A stretch of 64,000 bases of DNA, taken from positions 2,375,478 to 2,439,477 of the forward strand of contig JAQFVV010006231.1 of the NCBI GenBank assembly GCA_028023455.1, written 5' to 3'. This document shows, one piece after another, positions 12,040 to 23,700 of the stretch; position 1 is the first letter of the stretch; each line of letters starts with the position of its first letter. The notes below the pieces were generated by a model. The model saw nothing but the letters and a program-made list of their open reading frames with translations, did no database searches and was not told where the DNA came from. The stretch comes from Epiperipatus broadwayi (taxonomy: Eukaryota > Onychophora > Udeonychophora > Euonychophora > Peripatidae). Position numbers and translations under genes: made by a program.

Positions 12040-12490
12040 AGAAAAAAGATGAAGTATTTAATAAGAATGGATATATTATTCTTTAATTAAGTTTAAAAAT
12101 TATATCTGAGATAAATATAATGGTCTCTATTTTAATGATTAATAGTCAATGGTAAAATGTTTGTTTAAAGAGAATGTTATACTTATAGATTAATAAATAT
12201 TGAACAAAAATGGTAATGTGAAATATTGTGACATCCAAATCAGAAAAGAATTTTTTTATTCTGAAATTCAACTTTGAAAATCATTTATTTATTTATTTTT
12301 TCAGATGTTTTTAATTATGTGTGTAAGTAAATTGATATTTTGGATATATTAGATATTACACACACAAAAAAAAAAACAAATGTTGATGGATTAATGTAAC
12401 CATGTGATTGTATTTAATAAGAATGGGTATAAATAAGTTTAAAGATTATTCTCTAATCTAATGAATGATAATAATAATTATTAAAATAAG
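12040..12490 (+). repeat. Two copies of a short dispersed repeat (also near 62940-63030)
   Basis: The blocks near 12050-12110 and 12390-12465 share TTTAATAAGAATGG and AAGTTTAAA. The second is preceded by GGATTAA..CCATGTGATTGT. The same pattern occurs at 62945-63020 with GGATTAAA..TATGTGATTCTG and TTTAATAAAAATGAG. Similarity is modest and the family is unknown. Confidence 0.4.
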
Positions 12491-12887
12491 TATCTAAATT
12501 GGATGTTGAGAAAATATGTGTATAAAAGTTTGGCTCTTAGTAAATTTGATATTGATCAATACTGAACTAAGATGATGCAAACATGTAATAGATTGTGAAT
12601 CAAGCCAATTATTTGGTATGGATTCTTCCAGAAATGTATTTTGAAAGAGAGGGAGTTTAGATGTTTGTATTTATGTGTTCATGGTAAGAATAGTGAATTT
12701 GAAGTTTTGGATTTATCAAAATTCTTTATATAGTAGTTATAAAAAAAATATATAATGAACATTACTTATTAGTTTTTTCTTCTATTGAGTAGTATTGTAA
12801 TTACTAATTTTAGTATTTTATTTAAAATTTTTCTATGTTTATAATCAAATAGTATATATTTACTGATTTATTATTTTTCTCCTTCAC

Positions 12888-13800
12888 TTTTTTTTTAAAA
12901 AATTCTCTTTATTAGGCAAAAATTTTAGACAGATTTGGAAAAAATGATTTATAATTTAATTAGATATTATAAAGTATATCATAAAAGAACAAACAAACAT
13001 TTTATAAATATATAACAAAGTCATATGAAAGTAAAAAACAATGGAGGGAAAGAATTACCTACTTATAATGAGGTCAGAAGAGAAATCATTCTCCATGTAG
13101 TAGGTCTGGAAGGGCAAATGCTTGTCCTCTAATTTTAATTTTTGAAATTTTATTATAAAACAATGTTTGCAATTTCTTGGATGTAAGCTTGAAGCAAAAA
13201 TGGAATTTTAGGAACCAAACATAAATATAAGAAAAGTAGTAATCCTAACTGAAAATAAAAGGCTTCGTTTCACACTATCAATGAGAGCAGCAATAAAGGA
13301 AGCTCACAACATAGTAATTGACTCAATGGTATTTGAACAGGACACTGGAGCAGAAAATGATGAATTGTTTCTTCAGACTTATGACAAAGAGGGTCAGTGT
13401 TAGCATGCACCATTTGCTGTGATAAAAATGATTAGTGGATAAGGCTGCCTAATTGGTTTTGATAAGGAAATCAAGGTATTTGGGGTTCAAATACCTGAAT
13501 TTGAATTTTTTTATTATCTGATTTTGGTAATGGTAAGGAAAGATGATGATGATTGAGGCTGACTAGCACTATGAGTTTTGTAAGCCTTCAAAAAATGTAT
13601 TTTCTTAAAGAATGTGTGGTGATTAAGATCAATATAAGCAGCAATGGATTTGATTAAGTATTTTAAAAAAATTTTTTTTTATTTGAATGGAGGCATATCA
13701 TTAGAGATGACTAGAATGACTAGAATAAATTTCATAGCATCAGGATAAGCAGAGACAAATATTTTGTTTAATTAAAACGTATGGCAGTTTGATTTGTTTC
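12888..13800 (-). mobile_element. Diverged LINE-A family 3' fragment
   Basis: On the minus strand this contains PKYLDFLIKTN followed by AALSTNHFYHSKWC, matching PKFVDFLLKVN followed by GALPTAAFLCYQRG in LINE-A. Then comes a frameshifted TDPLCHKSEETIHHFLLQC, the equivalent of DPLCPLCMKQESMVH. It ends with an AATAAA signal about 16-20 bases before an A-run at 12888-12900, the expected LINE 3' end. Stops and frameshifts are frequent, so this copy is older than LINE-A. The 5' limit near 13800 is approximate. Confidence 0.72.
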
Positions 13801-15084
13801 TCCTCTTTTCTACTTATTTCACTTATGTTCAATAACTGTAGCCGTTGGATTTTTTTTTTTTTTTTGTCAAAAAGAAAAGTTAATGTTAAGATTATTTTTG
13901 TCTAAGGAAAAAAGTTTATAATCACAAATTTTATAGAACCATTAAATTAAAATCAAAAAATAAAACATGCTTATTTCAGTTAGGTGTATTAGTTTACAGA
14001 TGTTTACCAAATTGCATTTTTTTAAATGTTATTTTCAAATATATATATTACTTTATTTTCTGTGTTTATTACTTTTTTAAGCATGCATTCAAGTTTAAAT
14101 AAATAAAAAAAACTGTATTTAATTAAACTTTTGCTAAAATAATTAGGCTAGTAGCCATAATTCATCCATATGGGAGACATTTATTGATTTATAGAGAACT
14201 GGGTAATTACAATTTTCTTGTTAATAATACTAAAAATTTTATATACTATCAACATAATTTTTATTTGTTTATTTATTACTTCTTTTTGCTTTTCTATTCT
14301 TAGTTTCACTAAGCATAGCTATTAGGCATTTCAATTAAAAACTTCAAAACTCCCAAAATAATTTTAAAAATTGTATCATTTTAATGTATTGACTGACAAT
14401 TATGAACATATTTACTATGAAGGATTTTCTTTCAGGATCCTGAATGATAACTCACCAATATGTGTTTCAAATTTTTTGCTAATTATAAAAACATAATCTT
14501 AGCAAATGCAAACAAATAATAAATATTGAGCATTGAAATAAGAATATGTAAAAAAAGTTATCTTTCATTAAAATGAATATTTACAATAATCAGTATTAAT
14601 AAATGGCTATTAATGAACACATATATAAAAAAGGTAGCCTAGCATAATTTCGATATATCATTTACATCATATTCATAGCTTATAGTAATATGATTCAAGA
14701 GTTCTTGGTATTAGCGTATAAGTAGTAATAAATTAGCTATTCAAAATATGTTTATTTAAATAACCCACTTCTTTGATAGAGGGATACTTGTATCTTTTCT
14801 ATTGATTGAAAAGTAGTAATAAAAATCAGCTATAAATCAATATTGTTAGAATGAAATATTCACCAAGGGTTTTTTTTTTCACAATGACAAGAAATTATAT
14901 ATGATACAATATATAAATGAATTACTCATTTGGACATTCATAACAGGAAATTACAATTATTATTTATTTATTTTAGAAATAATATTAATAAGATAACAAT
15001 AATTCAAAATTTAGTGAAAGTTAGTGACGTATACTGGCTTGCACAAGGATTACTGAATTATCTTGATGTATGCTATAATTGGTA
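13801..15084. other. AT-rich DNA between LINE fragments
   Basis: No gene was seen. A 60-base segment near 14755-14815 (ACTTCTTTGATAGAGGGATA, then TATTGATTG) resembles the centre of the foldback element at 48884-49432 and may be a relic of that family. Confidence 0.35.
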
Positions 15085-17395
15085 AACGATTGATAGATGA
15101 AAATGTTGAGAATCAATTTAATTAAGGTTATAGAAGTGAGACAAAATGCAGACTTGTGAAATTTTTAGAAAAAAAAAAACAACAACTATATATTATGTAT
15201 TATTTCATTAAGGAAAATTCAAGTAAGATATAGAAGAATTGGAGTATATATTTTGACGAACAGGAAATATCTATTTCAAAATTAGTGTTCCATCTGTAAA
15301 GCAGATGTGCTATGGTTTAAGCTATGTTATTATTTATAATTTATATAAAAACATCATGCTATATAAGTAAAATATTTACATATTATAAAATTTTAATGTT
15401 ATTAATAGATTAAACACAAGAAGTGATCATAAATTAGTGAAATAAAAATTATTAAGAAAAATATTGATATTCCTAATTATTAGAAACATTCCAATGGATA
15501 TAAATTAGAACTTGCAAATCATTTTCAAATATTAACAGATTTTTAAAAAAGTTCAGATTTGAATGAAATCAATAGAATATACTCTTAAGAACTACAATAA
15601 AGACAACTGATAGAAAAGGCAGCAATTTACCAGTAAATTTTCTACCAAGACAAGACAATGTATGAAGAAAAGAAACAATATGCAGAATTGAATATTTAGC
15701 ATTTTGTAAAATGATGCAAAAAAGTATTAATAATAGATATAGGAAAATATAATTATGAATTCACAAGGAAAGTTATAGATGAATAAAAATCTAAAAAATA
15801 TAAAACAATATCATAGACAAAAAAATTATTTATTCAATAAGAAATAAAAGAGCTATTATTAAAATGAGAGATGATGCCATGAACTGTGCAGAAGAGTTCT
15901 ATAAAGAATTATATAATAATAAAGAACAAGAAAACAAAACATTCTCTATAATTACTACATTTTCTGAATAGTCTAACCTTTTAAATAAAGAAGTGAGACA
16001 TACAATTAAATCTATGGCAAAAGAAAAATTTTCAGGAAGTAATTCATAGTTTAAAAGAAGCAGATAAGAAATAGAAAACTGTTAGTCAAGTTTTATACCT
16101 AATATATAAATGATAAAGATGTAAGATGATTGGAAGAATACAATAATAATACTGATTTTTAAGAAAAGTGATAAAGATGATATTATAAATTATAAACATA
16201 TGTCTTCTATCAGTATTATGTAAAAATTTTATCAAGATAATTACAACTCATCTACAGTGAACTTTGGATTTTAACTAACTAAAAAAAAGAAGTTGGATCT
16301 GAAAGTGGTTTTAGCATGTGGATCATGTCCACACATTGAAAAAATTTATAGAAAGGTTCAATAAGTGTGAATTGTCATTATGCTTTGAATTTATAGATTA
16401 TGAAAGGGCAGTTGATTTTATAAGCATTTATACTGTGATAAAGGCATTGGTTTGGATAGTTATAAAAATGAAACAGCAATGATTAGATTACATAGTATTA
16501 CTAGGAAGATTGATAGTGAGAAGATTGTATGACCAAGTGATTCCATATCTCCAAGACATTTTACAGCAGTTTTATAAGAAGTATTTTGTGAATTAAAATG
16601 GGAATCTAAGGGGGGGGGGTAAAAGTAAATGAAGATTATTTAAAAGTCATTTAGATTTTGAAAATGATGTGTTTTTGCTAATAATGCTTCAGGGGGGGGG
16701 GGAGTAGGACTAAAAATAAATGCTAAAAAGATTGAAATAATGGTCAATGGAATCTCTCAGATAAAGAAAATAAAGATTGATAATGGAAAATTAAGAGTAA
16801 GCTAGTAACTACAAATATTTATTGGTCAAGATTATTAATATAAATAGAAACATAATAGATGAAATTAATCATGTAGTTAAACTTGAATGGTTTGATTTTG
16901 ATAGAAATATCTTATTATTAAAAGGAAACATTCCTATGTGTTTAAAAAGAAATGTTTTTAATAAATATTTTACTAGTTCTTACTTATGGATTTGAGATTT
17001 GGAAACTTATTAGAAGAGCAATACAGAGACTTCAGATCACTCAACTAAGTGTGAATAGATGTATATTAGGAGTAACAAGGAATCAAAAATAAAATATATG
17101 AATAGAGAACAAACAGATATTACTGTTGTTATTGAAAGAATTAAGAAACTTAAATAGATATGGGTTGCATAGCATTACTAGAACCAATGATAATAGATGG
17201 ACAGTTGAAATCTTACATTGAATCTCAAAAGTTTGTAAGACCTAAAAAGAGACCACATATAAGATGGATAGATGAAATGAGGAAGTTTGTTGGTGTTAAG
17301 TAGTGAGAGAGGCTAGAAATCAGAAAAATTGGATTCATTTTTGACCTGTGATGAATTGATCATGGTTGAAAACGATATAATGATGATGATTTTTC
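15085..17395 (+). pseudogene. RTE-clade LINE ORF2 (endonuclease and RT), heavily decayed
   Basis: Reading across frames gives RTE landmarks in the right order. In the endonuclease tail: RLVKFLEKK, YILTNRKYLF and RSDHKLV (the SDH motif). In the linker: AEEFYKELYNN. In the RT: SGF..HIEKI-like text, LCFEFIDYERAVDF (motif A region), then GLKINAKKIEIMVN. Near the end are the RTE-typical RPKKRPHIRWIDEMRK and a final ATGATGATGAT tract at about 17375-17390, the microsatellite tail common in this clade. The segment between the motif C region and GLKIN is shortened and interrupted by two G-runs. Frameshifts and stops occur throughout. The parent protein nicks DNA and primes reverse transcription; this copy cannot. 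Confidence 0.8.
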
Positions 17396-17859
17396 AGGTT
17401 AGTTAATATTCATGAAGATTTTTTATATCCAGACATCAAATGATAAGAAAAAATATTTTTTTCTCTTTTTAATAAAAATAAACTTTTGCTTAGATATTTT
17501 ATGGTAAATATAAATGCATAGCTTCATTTGCACATGGGGTCCTTATAACCTCTTTCATTACTCCAACTTTAAACATAGTTTTTTATAAATTTTATTAATG
17601 ATGAGTTATTTTTAATTTTTTTTTAAATATTTAATTTATTTCAATTTTCTATGACTTAAAACATTGATTATAATTAAGCATATACAGAATCAAAAAGGGT
17701 TCAAAATCATTCAAATTTAAACACAACAGCAATTTATATTCATTGCACTTTGGAATAAGTTTCTTTCTAAATTCAATTCTCTTTTTTTGAGTATTATCTT
17801 TCTCATTTGCTAATAAAACTTTAGAGATAAAATTATATAAGATTTAAGCACAAGTGCGT
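17396..17859. other. AT-rich spacer between RTE and Penelope-like elements
   Basis: No coding frame, repeat or RNA-like structure was recognised here. Confidence 0.35.
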
Positions 17860-17935
17860 GTGCGGTGCAACTGCTCCCAAAAGCTATTAATACAAATACA
17901 AATAGCTAACTAAAAATATTAAAACAGCTGAGCAC

Positions 17936-17968
17936 TTTCAAAGGATCTTGCCTTCATAATCATAGCTT
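17936..17968 (-). other. Conserved hairpin element in a Penelope 3' tail, copy 1
   Basis: On the minus strand this reads AAGCTATGATTATGAAGG, a 6-base loop, CCTTT, then GAAAGTGCTCAGCT. The GAAGG/CCTTT stem and the flanking AGC/GCT pairing are kept, with different bases, in copies at 28337-28380, 31074-31117 and 33681-33724. Confidence 0.75.
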
Positions 17969-17995
17969 GCTTATGTTTAAATTTATGCAAATATG

Positions 17996-18928
17996 CTAAT
18001 TCCATCTTTTTGATAGAGAAAAACACGTGTCCTTCCTGTTTATGGCATCGCTGTCGCGAGAGATAAATAAAGCCTCTTTGATCTTTCTTTTGAGGTCATG
18101 TCTCTCTCTACATACAATGGTAGGATTGTCCAGAATGCACTCATGGTGACTTGTGCACTGGTGCTGATAAAAAACTGAATAAGTAGAAGGATCGTTGCGA
18201 GCTCTATTGTACGAATACTTGTGTTGTGCCAATCGTGTGGCCAAAGATGCTCTGCTTTCCCCATAATATGTGCCTTTGCAATAGTTATTTGGACAAGCAG
18301 TGTTATATACTGTATGGGGGGTCTGTAACAGTGGAGTTTGATCTTTGGTATTGTTAATTAGATTGTTAGAATTTGGAGGGGTTCGAAAACAGAGCTGATA
18401 TTTGTTGTTAAGGATGGAATGTAGTTTTTTGTGTAAATTGGGTATGTATGGAAGTAATAATCTGGGTTTATCCTGTGTGGCGTGAGAGTTGATAGGTTTA
18501 TTCTGAATGTGTGAGATTTTTTTGTCAATGATGGATTGTCTGAAGCCTAAATTCAGTAGATCATTTCTATATTCTGCTACATTTGTTTTTGCATCTGCCT
18601 CGATTTTACACAACAATCTGTTTCTATGCAAAAAAGATGCTAGACCCGATAATTTATGTGCTGTGGGTGTGTGAGATTGGGGGTGTGTATGGCATCTGAT
18701 TTCCAACGGTTTGATGGCCATGCTATAATGGCAGTGGTTATTTTCTCTTTTTATTTTGACATCAAGGTATTTGACTTGTTGGTGAGTGTCTTCAGTTGTG
18801 ACATTAACAATTAGTGTTGTGTTGGCTTCTAATTCGGTTTTGATCTGTGTAATGATCTCGGGGGTGGCAGCAATGAACAGGTCATCCACATATCTAGTGT
18901 ATGCTAGAAGGCATGGTGGGTATAAGAT
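17996..18928 (-). CDS. Penelope-like RT C-terminus plus GIY-YIG endonuclease (partial, open)
   Basis: The frame is open for about 310 codons but enters from a truncated 5' end, so there is no genuine start; a GTG inside the VDD motif is not a credible initiator. It opens with LYPPCLLAYTRYVDDLF, the RT motif C region with the two catalytic aspartates. Then come the thumb and linker, with KYLDVKI and HPQSHTPTAHKLSGLASFLHR. The GIY-YIG domain has GTYYGESRASLATRLAQHK, a downstream CTSHHEC and a conserved RERHDLKRKIKEALF stretch. The two tyrosines of the TYYGE segment occupy the GIY-YIG position. In this family RT and GIY-YIG together nick DNA and copy the RNA in place. It lacks stops over about 930 bases, so the insertion is fairly young. 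Confidence 0.88.
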   Translation of the reverse strand: MLYPPCLLAYTRYVDDLFIAATPEIITQIKTELEANTTLIVNVTTEDTHQQVKYLDVKIKRENNHCHYSMAIKPLEIRCHTHPQSHTPTAHKLSGLASFLHRNRLLCKIEADAKTNVAEYRNDLLNLGFRQSIIDKKISHIQNKPINSHATQDKPRLLLPYIPNLHKKLHSILNNKYQLCFRTPPNSNNLINNTKDQTPLLQTPHTVYNTACPNNYCKGTYYGESRASLATRLAQHKYSYNRARNDPSTYSVFYQHQCTSHHECILDNPTIVCRERHDLKRKIKEALFISRDSDAINRKDTCFSLSKRWN

Positions 18929-18931
18929 TTA

Positions 18932-19700
18932 ACAAAAAATGTCTATAAATTTACAATAGAATTACATTTTCCAATTTTTGATGCATCATGTGATAACTAT
19001 TACTGTATTTTTTTTAGTTTTTCTTTATCAATTTTAAATATTTTTAATATTAAATAAGCTTGTGGTTAAACACCTGTAGAGGTCCCTACTATCACATTTT
19101 ATACGCATATTCTCAAGGTTACAGCCTTGGTAAATATTACTAACGTAATCAATGTGCGTTTAATAAATTTATAATTACAAACAATATTGCAAGAGACTCA
19201 AAATTTTATGATTGAATATGAATTTGTATATAAATCAGATGGTGATCATGTGAATTTGGATATACTTAAATAGTTATTTTTTTAGTCTGTACATGGGCAT
19301 TAAAAATAATAATAAAGATATTACAGTAAGTAAATTAATATATACATATATTTTAAAGTAAAAGTAAAGAAAAAATGTATTAAGTAAATACCTTTAAAGT
19401 AAATTGGAAATATTTATTTTAAGAATATTTATTTGATTTTTTTTACTTAAAATATATTTTCTTAAAAGTTTTTACTTGTTATAATATAAATTCAAAAAGT
19501 TAAGAATTATCTTTAAACCAACTGATATGAAGTTTGCAATAATTTTTAAAATTAGACTTCTGTGAAGAAAAGAATGGGGGAAATTAGTAATTGTATTTTA
19601 TTTAGTTATTTCTGATTATATAAAAATCAAATATATATGATGTAGTATGTATATGTTTTAAAATTATTTATTATTTTCAATCAATATTTAAGTTTTCAAG
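18932..19700. other. AT-rich spacer, nothing recognised
   Basis: There is no open frame of note and no repeat matched elsewhere in the window. Confidence 0.35.
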
Positions 19701-19702
19701 TA

Positions 19703-20781
19703 TACCTGGGTCTCGTTTTACGCGATAGGTTCCTCAGAAAACACGCGCAAAAAAAATCGTGCAAAAATAGACATAACTTACATTGAAAAGGGGGGGATGC
19801 GGTCTGTGATTTTTCAAAATTCGCATAAAAGCAAAGCACCAACATAAAATTACTTTAAAATTCGTGCAAAAAAAAAAATAAAGAAATAAAATATGACTAA
19901 TAAAAAAGTTCAAATTTGAAAAAAATTGATACAAGACAAACTTTTTTTAACTATAATATTTAATTTTATTCAAAACAATATATTTTTATGCATAATTTAC
20001 AATAATTAACATTTTTAATACACATTTTAATTATTATCACTATTTGCCGTTAAACAGGTTCATTTGCAAACTGATAAAAAAACAGATTCTTCTGATGTAA
20101 TGTACTGTAGCTACTCCTTAAACGAAGTCAAGAATCTCTCAGCAATTATACTAAGAAAAACTTTTTAGCTACTTAATTTTACATTCCCCAGTCTAATTTT
20201 TCCCATATTCTGCTCCATCCCATTTCCACAACATAATCTTTGTCAACTCTACAGCCTTTATATCATGTTGTGTTAATGGTTTTCTGGTGACAAGGTAATT
20301 AGTAATTAATCTAACAACTAAAAATTAAATTCTTATTTTTGTCCTTAATTTTCAATTTTAATTGTGCCACTGCTATTACTCACCTTTTAAAAATAAACTT
20401 GTGGACACTAAATGATTAATAATTGATTATGTTCTTTTTTAAAAAGCAAAAATAGAATGTGATTTAAAATGCAAAATTAACACGCACAATGTTTGAACAA
20501 ATTTACATTATAATCTTGTAAAATTTAATGTGTGTATACATAAAATGTGGAAGTCATGATTTTAATTTCATTATTGCATAAAATAAAGCACTGAAAATAT
20601 TGAAATTACTAAGATGAAAGTAGAATTCCAATAATGTGTTATTACTTTCAATATAACGTAAGTGCTCGAAATTTATTATTTAAAGTAATAGCGCATTATC
20701 GGAGTTTGACTTCCAGTGAAACACGAATCGCGTAACTTCAAAATTGTGTTAAATAAGTCTGCATAAAAAGAGACCCAGGTG
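19703..20781. mobile_element. Non-autonomous DNA transposon with TIRs and TA target sites
   Basis: The left end reads TACCTGGGTCTCGTTTTACGC. The right end in reverse complement reads CACCTGGGTCTCTTTTTATGC. Each is flanked outside by TA (19701-19702 and 20782-20783), the target duplication of Tc1/mariner-type elements. The CCTGGGTCTCGTTTTA terminus resembles pogo/Tigger TIRs in style. The 1,079-base interior has no transposase-like frame; the minus-strand frame at 19734-19934 is low-complexity. It is therefore a non-autonomous derivative. Superfamily assignment is inference from TIR style and TA sites. Confidence 0.75.
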
Positions 20782-20783
20782 TA

Positions 20784-23700
20784 TTTTAAAAACATGGAAA
20801 TTTCATCAAAAAATAGAAGTGTTAAACAAACTCATTAAACCAGAAAATATTGGAAAGTAAGGAATGGTGGATTAATATTATTACATTGTATCTATATCCT
20901 CTGCTCCAAATGATTTTTTATTATTCAAATATAAAATTGAGTATTGACATTAATAGACATATATCTCAAATTTCATTTATATCTTTATTAAACTTTTATC
21001 TACTAACTTCATTTACAAAAATATTATTTTGTACAATAATGAAAGGATTCTTGAACATTCTTTACAGAGTTTTTTTTTTAATTACTAATCCTAGATCTAT
21101 ATATGTATTTGATATTTTGTTCTGCACATTTTATGTACTTCTTTTACAGATATATCCTGAATTCTGAATGTTTTTACTTAGCTAAAGAAAGTCATTTTTA
21201 TTTTAAATATCATTAAATCTTTTCTGTAGTCCATTTTCAAATGTTATAAAGAAATTATTATTTTAAAAATTCAACAAATTTTTAAATGTTTTTTATAGTT
21301 TTCAATTATTTTTCTGAACATTTGCAAATTGTACATAGATATGAATAATGTGGAGATAGTATTTATTTTTAAATTTGAGATAGCACAATAAATTATGCTC
21401 AAGGAATGGTAAGAAATGGCATACTGACACTGTTTAAGTGTATTCTATTATTTAATTATTCCTATTTAATTTAATACAGATGTTTTAATAAACATATTTT
21501 TATTTGAGAGCTTAATTACAACAGTCTGTTTAAAATACTTTTATCTGTTTATCTTTATCTTTCTGTTGATTATTGTTATTAACTGTTTATTAATTAACTA
21601 TTTTTTATAATAAGAATTCTTTTAATTTAATTAATTAATTTATTTATTTGTAGGGCTTAGATTGACATATTTAATATTTTTATATTTAGTAGTATTTGTT
21701 TTGAGTTTTACTTCACTTGATGTATTTAGTTTTTTTTATTAGTTTGAGAAAATTTTGAATAATTAAAATGCTCATTAAAATGTATAATGCAACTCTAACT
21801 ATTGAAATGGCAGATTAATTTACGTTAAAGAATTAGCAAATAGTGATAAAACTAGTACTGACAATGATCAAGTTTTATTGCTTGATTGTATTACTCTATT
21901 ACACACTTATTCCATTTGTCATTGGGTGTAGAATTTAATAATCATTCATATCTTTAGCCATTCTAGACCGCCATTTTAAATATTTTGCTATTCATAGTAA
22001 TTCTTTTAGAGGACTCTTTAACTCGTAAACTTATTCTTATTTCACCCTGTAGCTGCATTTGATTTTATTACACAACATATAATTATAATTAAGTTTTTGG
22101 CAAGTTGTATTAAAGCATTCCATTGCATTAAGCATTTGTTCACCCTAAAGCAATATCCAACCCACTTGGAAATCTAATTTATAATGGAGAAAAATGTTCC
22201 AGCCATACTACTATATACACCTATATATTGTAAAATGTATATGTATCAAGAGTCAACACCCACATAAACAGATATATGGATTGGGACAATATTTTTGAAA
22301 TAAAATATGAACATTACTAAGTCCCAATTCTCATCAGTTATTGAAAAGTTAAACTGAGTCACAAAACTATATTTCAAATGCCTAATGTTGCTATTAATTA
22401 TGCTAAGCCTAAACTTCATCTTTTACTGTTCAACTGAAATAGGAATTAATATTACGTTTTAGATTACTAAGTTCTTATCAGTAATCTATAATATTAAATT
22501 ATATTTTATTCATCAGATAATGCCTTTATGCATTGAATATTATTATACTGAAATTTCTGGCAGAATATTAAAATAGATACAAATGATAAGGTGGTGAGGC
22601 AAAGTTAAAAATTTCTGAACTTGTTCTCAGTTGAATAAAATTTAAAAAATAAATTGTTCAGTCAGTTAAATGAAATTGGTATGCTCCGTCTGTCACTTGG
22701 ATGACTGAATATCATATGACCTCTGAGCAGTTAACCATGTGATTATTATTATTATTAGATTTTAAAATAAAACAGGAAATAATTTTCTTATATATTTACC
22801 GTATATACAAAGTGCAATTGCTAATGAATTTGTGAGAGATGAAATTTAGTCCTGGTGTAGTTAATAAAAAACTCTTTAAAATCATGTTATGTGTTTATAT
22901 CTCATTACAGATGTTCTGAAGTTGTTGAAATAAAAAATTTAATAACTTTAAATTGTTTATATGTTATAGTAAAAACAGTCATTTATCTCACAAAAATGCC
23001 AGTATGAGAAATTTGTTATAAATAAAGTTAAAAAAAGTTATATCTAAAATTAATATTTTTATTTATTCAAATTATAAACAAATTTATTTGAAATTTTAGA
23101 AAATGATGTGAAGCAAATATAAAGAAACATTGTTCTGAAACATAATCTATTTTATTTATTTAATTTGCTCTAAATATAAAACTAATTGCATGCTTTGATT
23201 TGAAGCACTTAACATATTAAAATAGTATGATTGTTTAATAAAAGTAATTAGTAACTATGGAACAAAAAGTTTATTATATATATATGTCAGTTATATAGAA
23301 CTATTATTACGTTTATATATTTATATATTATAATAGTCACAGTTTATGTGCTGATAATATTAATATTTTTGAAAGGAGAAATGGTGAAAATAAAAAATAC
23401 TTGCCTTAGCTTTCAGAGTTGAGTTTATGATCGGCATCACAATCTCAATGCCTCCTAATGAATATATTCAAGAAAGGTTCCACAGATATATTCTGTCTCT
23501 ATAACTAAGAATATATATATATTTATGAGCTTCCGAACTGTGGGATGTCTCCATAAATTAATAATTAACTGACCAATAAAATCATTTCTATTTATAATAC
23601 CTGGCCAAATTAAGGATTATATGACTTAGTCCTGGATTAAATATGTAGAATTAGTATTCTTATCTGACATATTTCATATAATAGATTGAATTCTAGCAGT

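Larger units (their letters stand above)
17860..18931 (-). mobile_element. Penelope-like element, 5'-truncated (PLE-1)
   Basis: A Penelope-like retroelement on the minus strand retains the end of the RT from the RYVDDLF catalytic motif onward, the GIY-YIG endonuclease domain and a non-coding 3' tail. The tail contains the structured element at 17936-17968. Everything upstream of motif C is missing, consistent with 5' truncation during target-primed insertion. The 3' boundary near 17860 is estimated from where similarity to the other Penelope copies fades. Confidence 0.88.

Noticed and set aside
17936-17968. Canonical hammerhead ribozyme in the Penelope tail
   Set aside because: The GAAA after stem II fits, but the CUGANGA box is replaced by UAUGAUKA and no NUH site with helices I and III could be placed; kept only as an open question.
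20850-21167. 105-codon plus-strand open frame
   Set aside because: It is almost entirely I/F/L/Y/S in AT-rich DNA, with no domain motif, no splice context and no repeat copy; it looks like chance.
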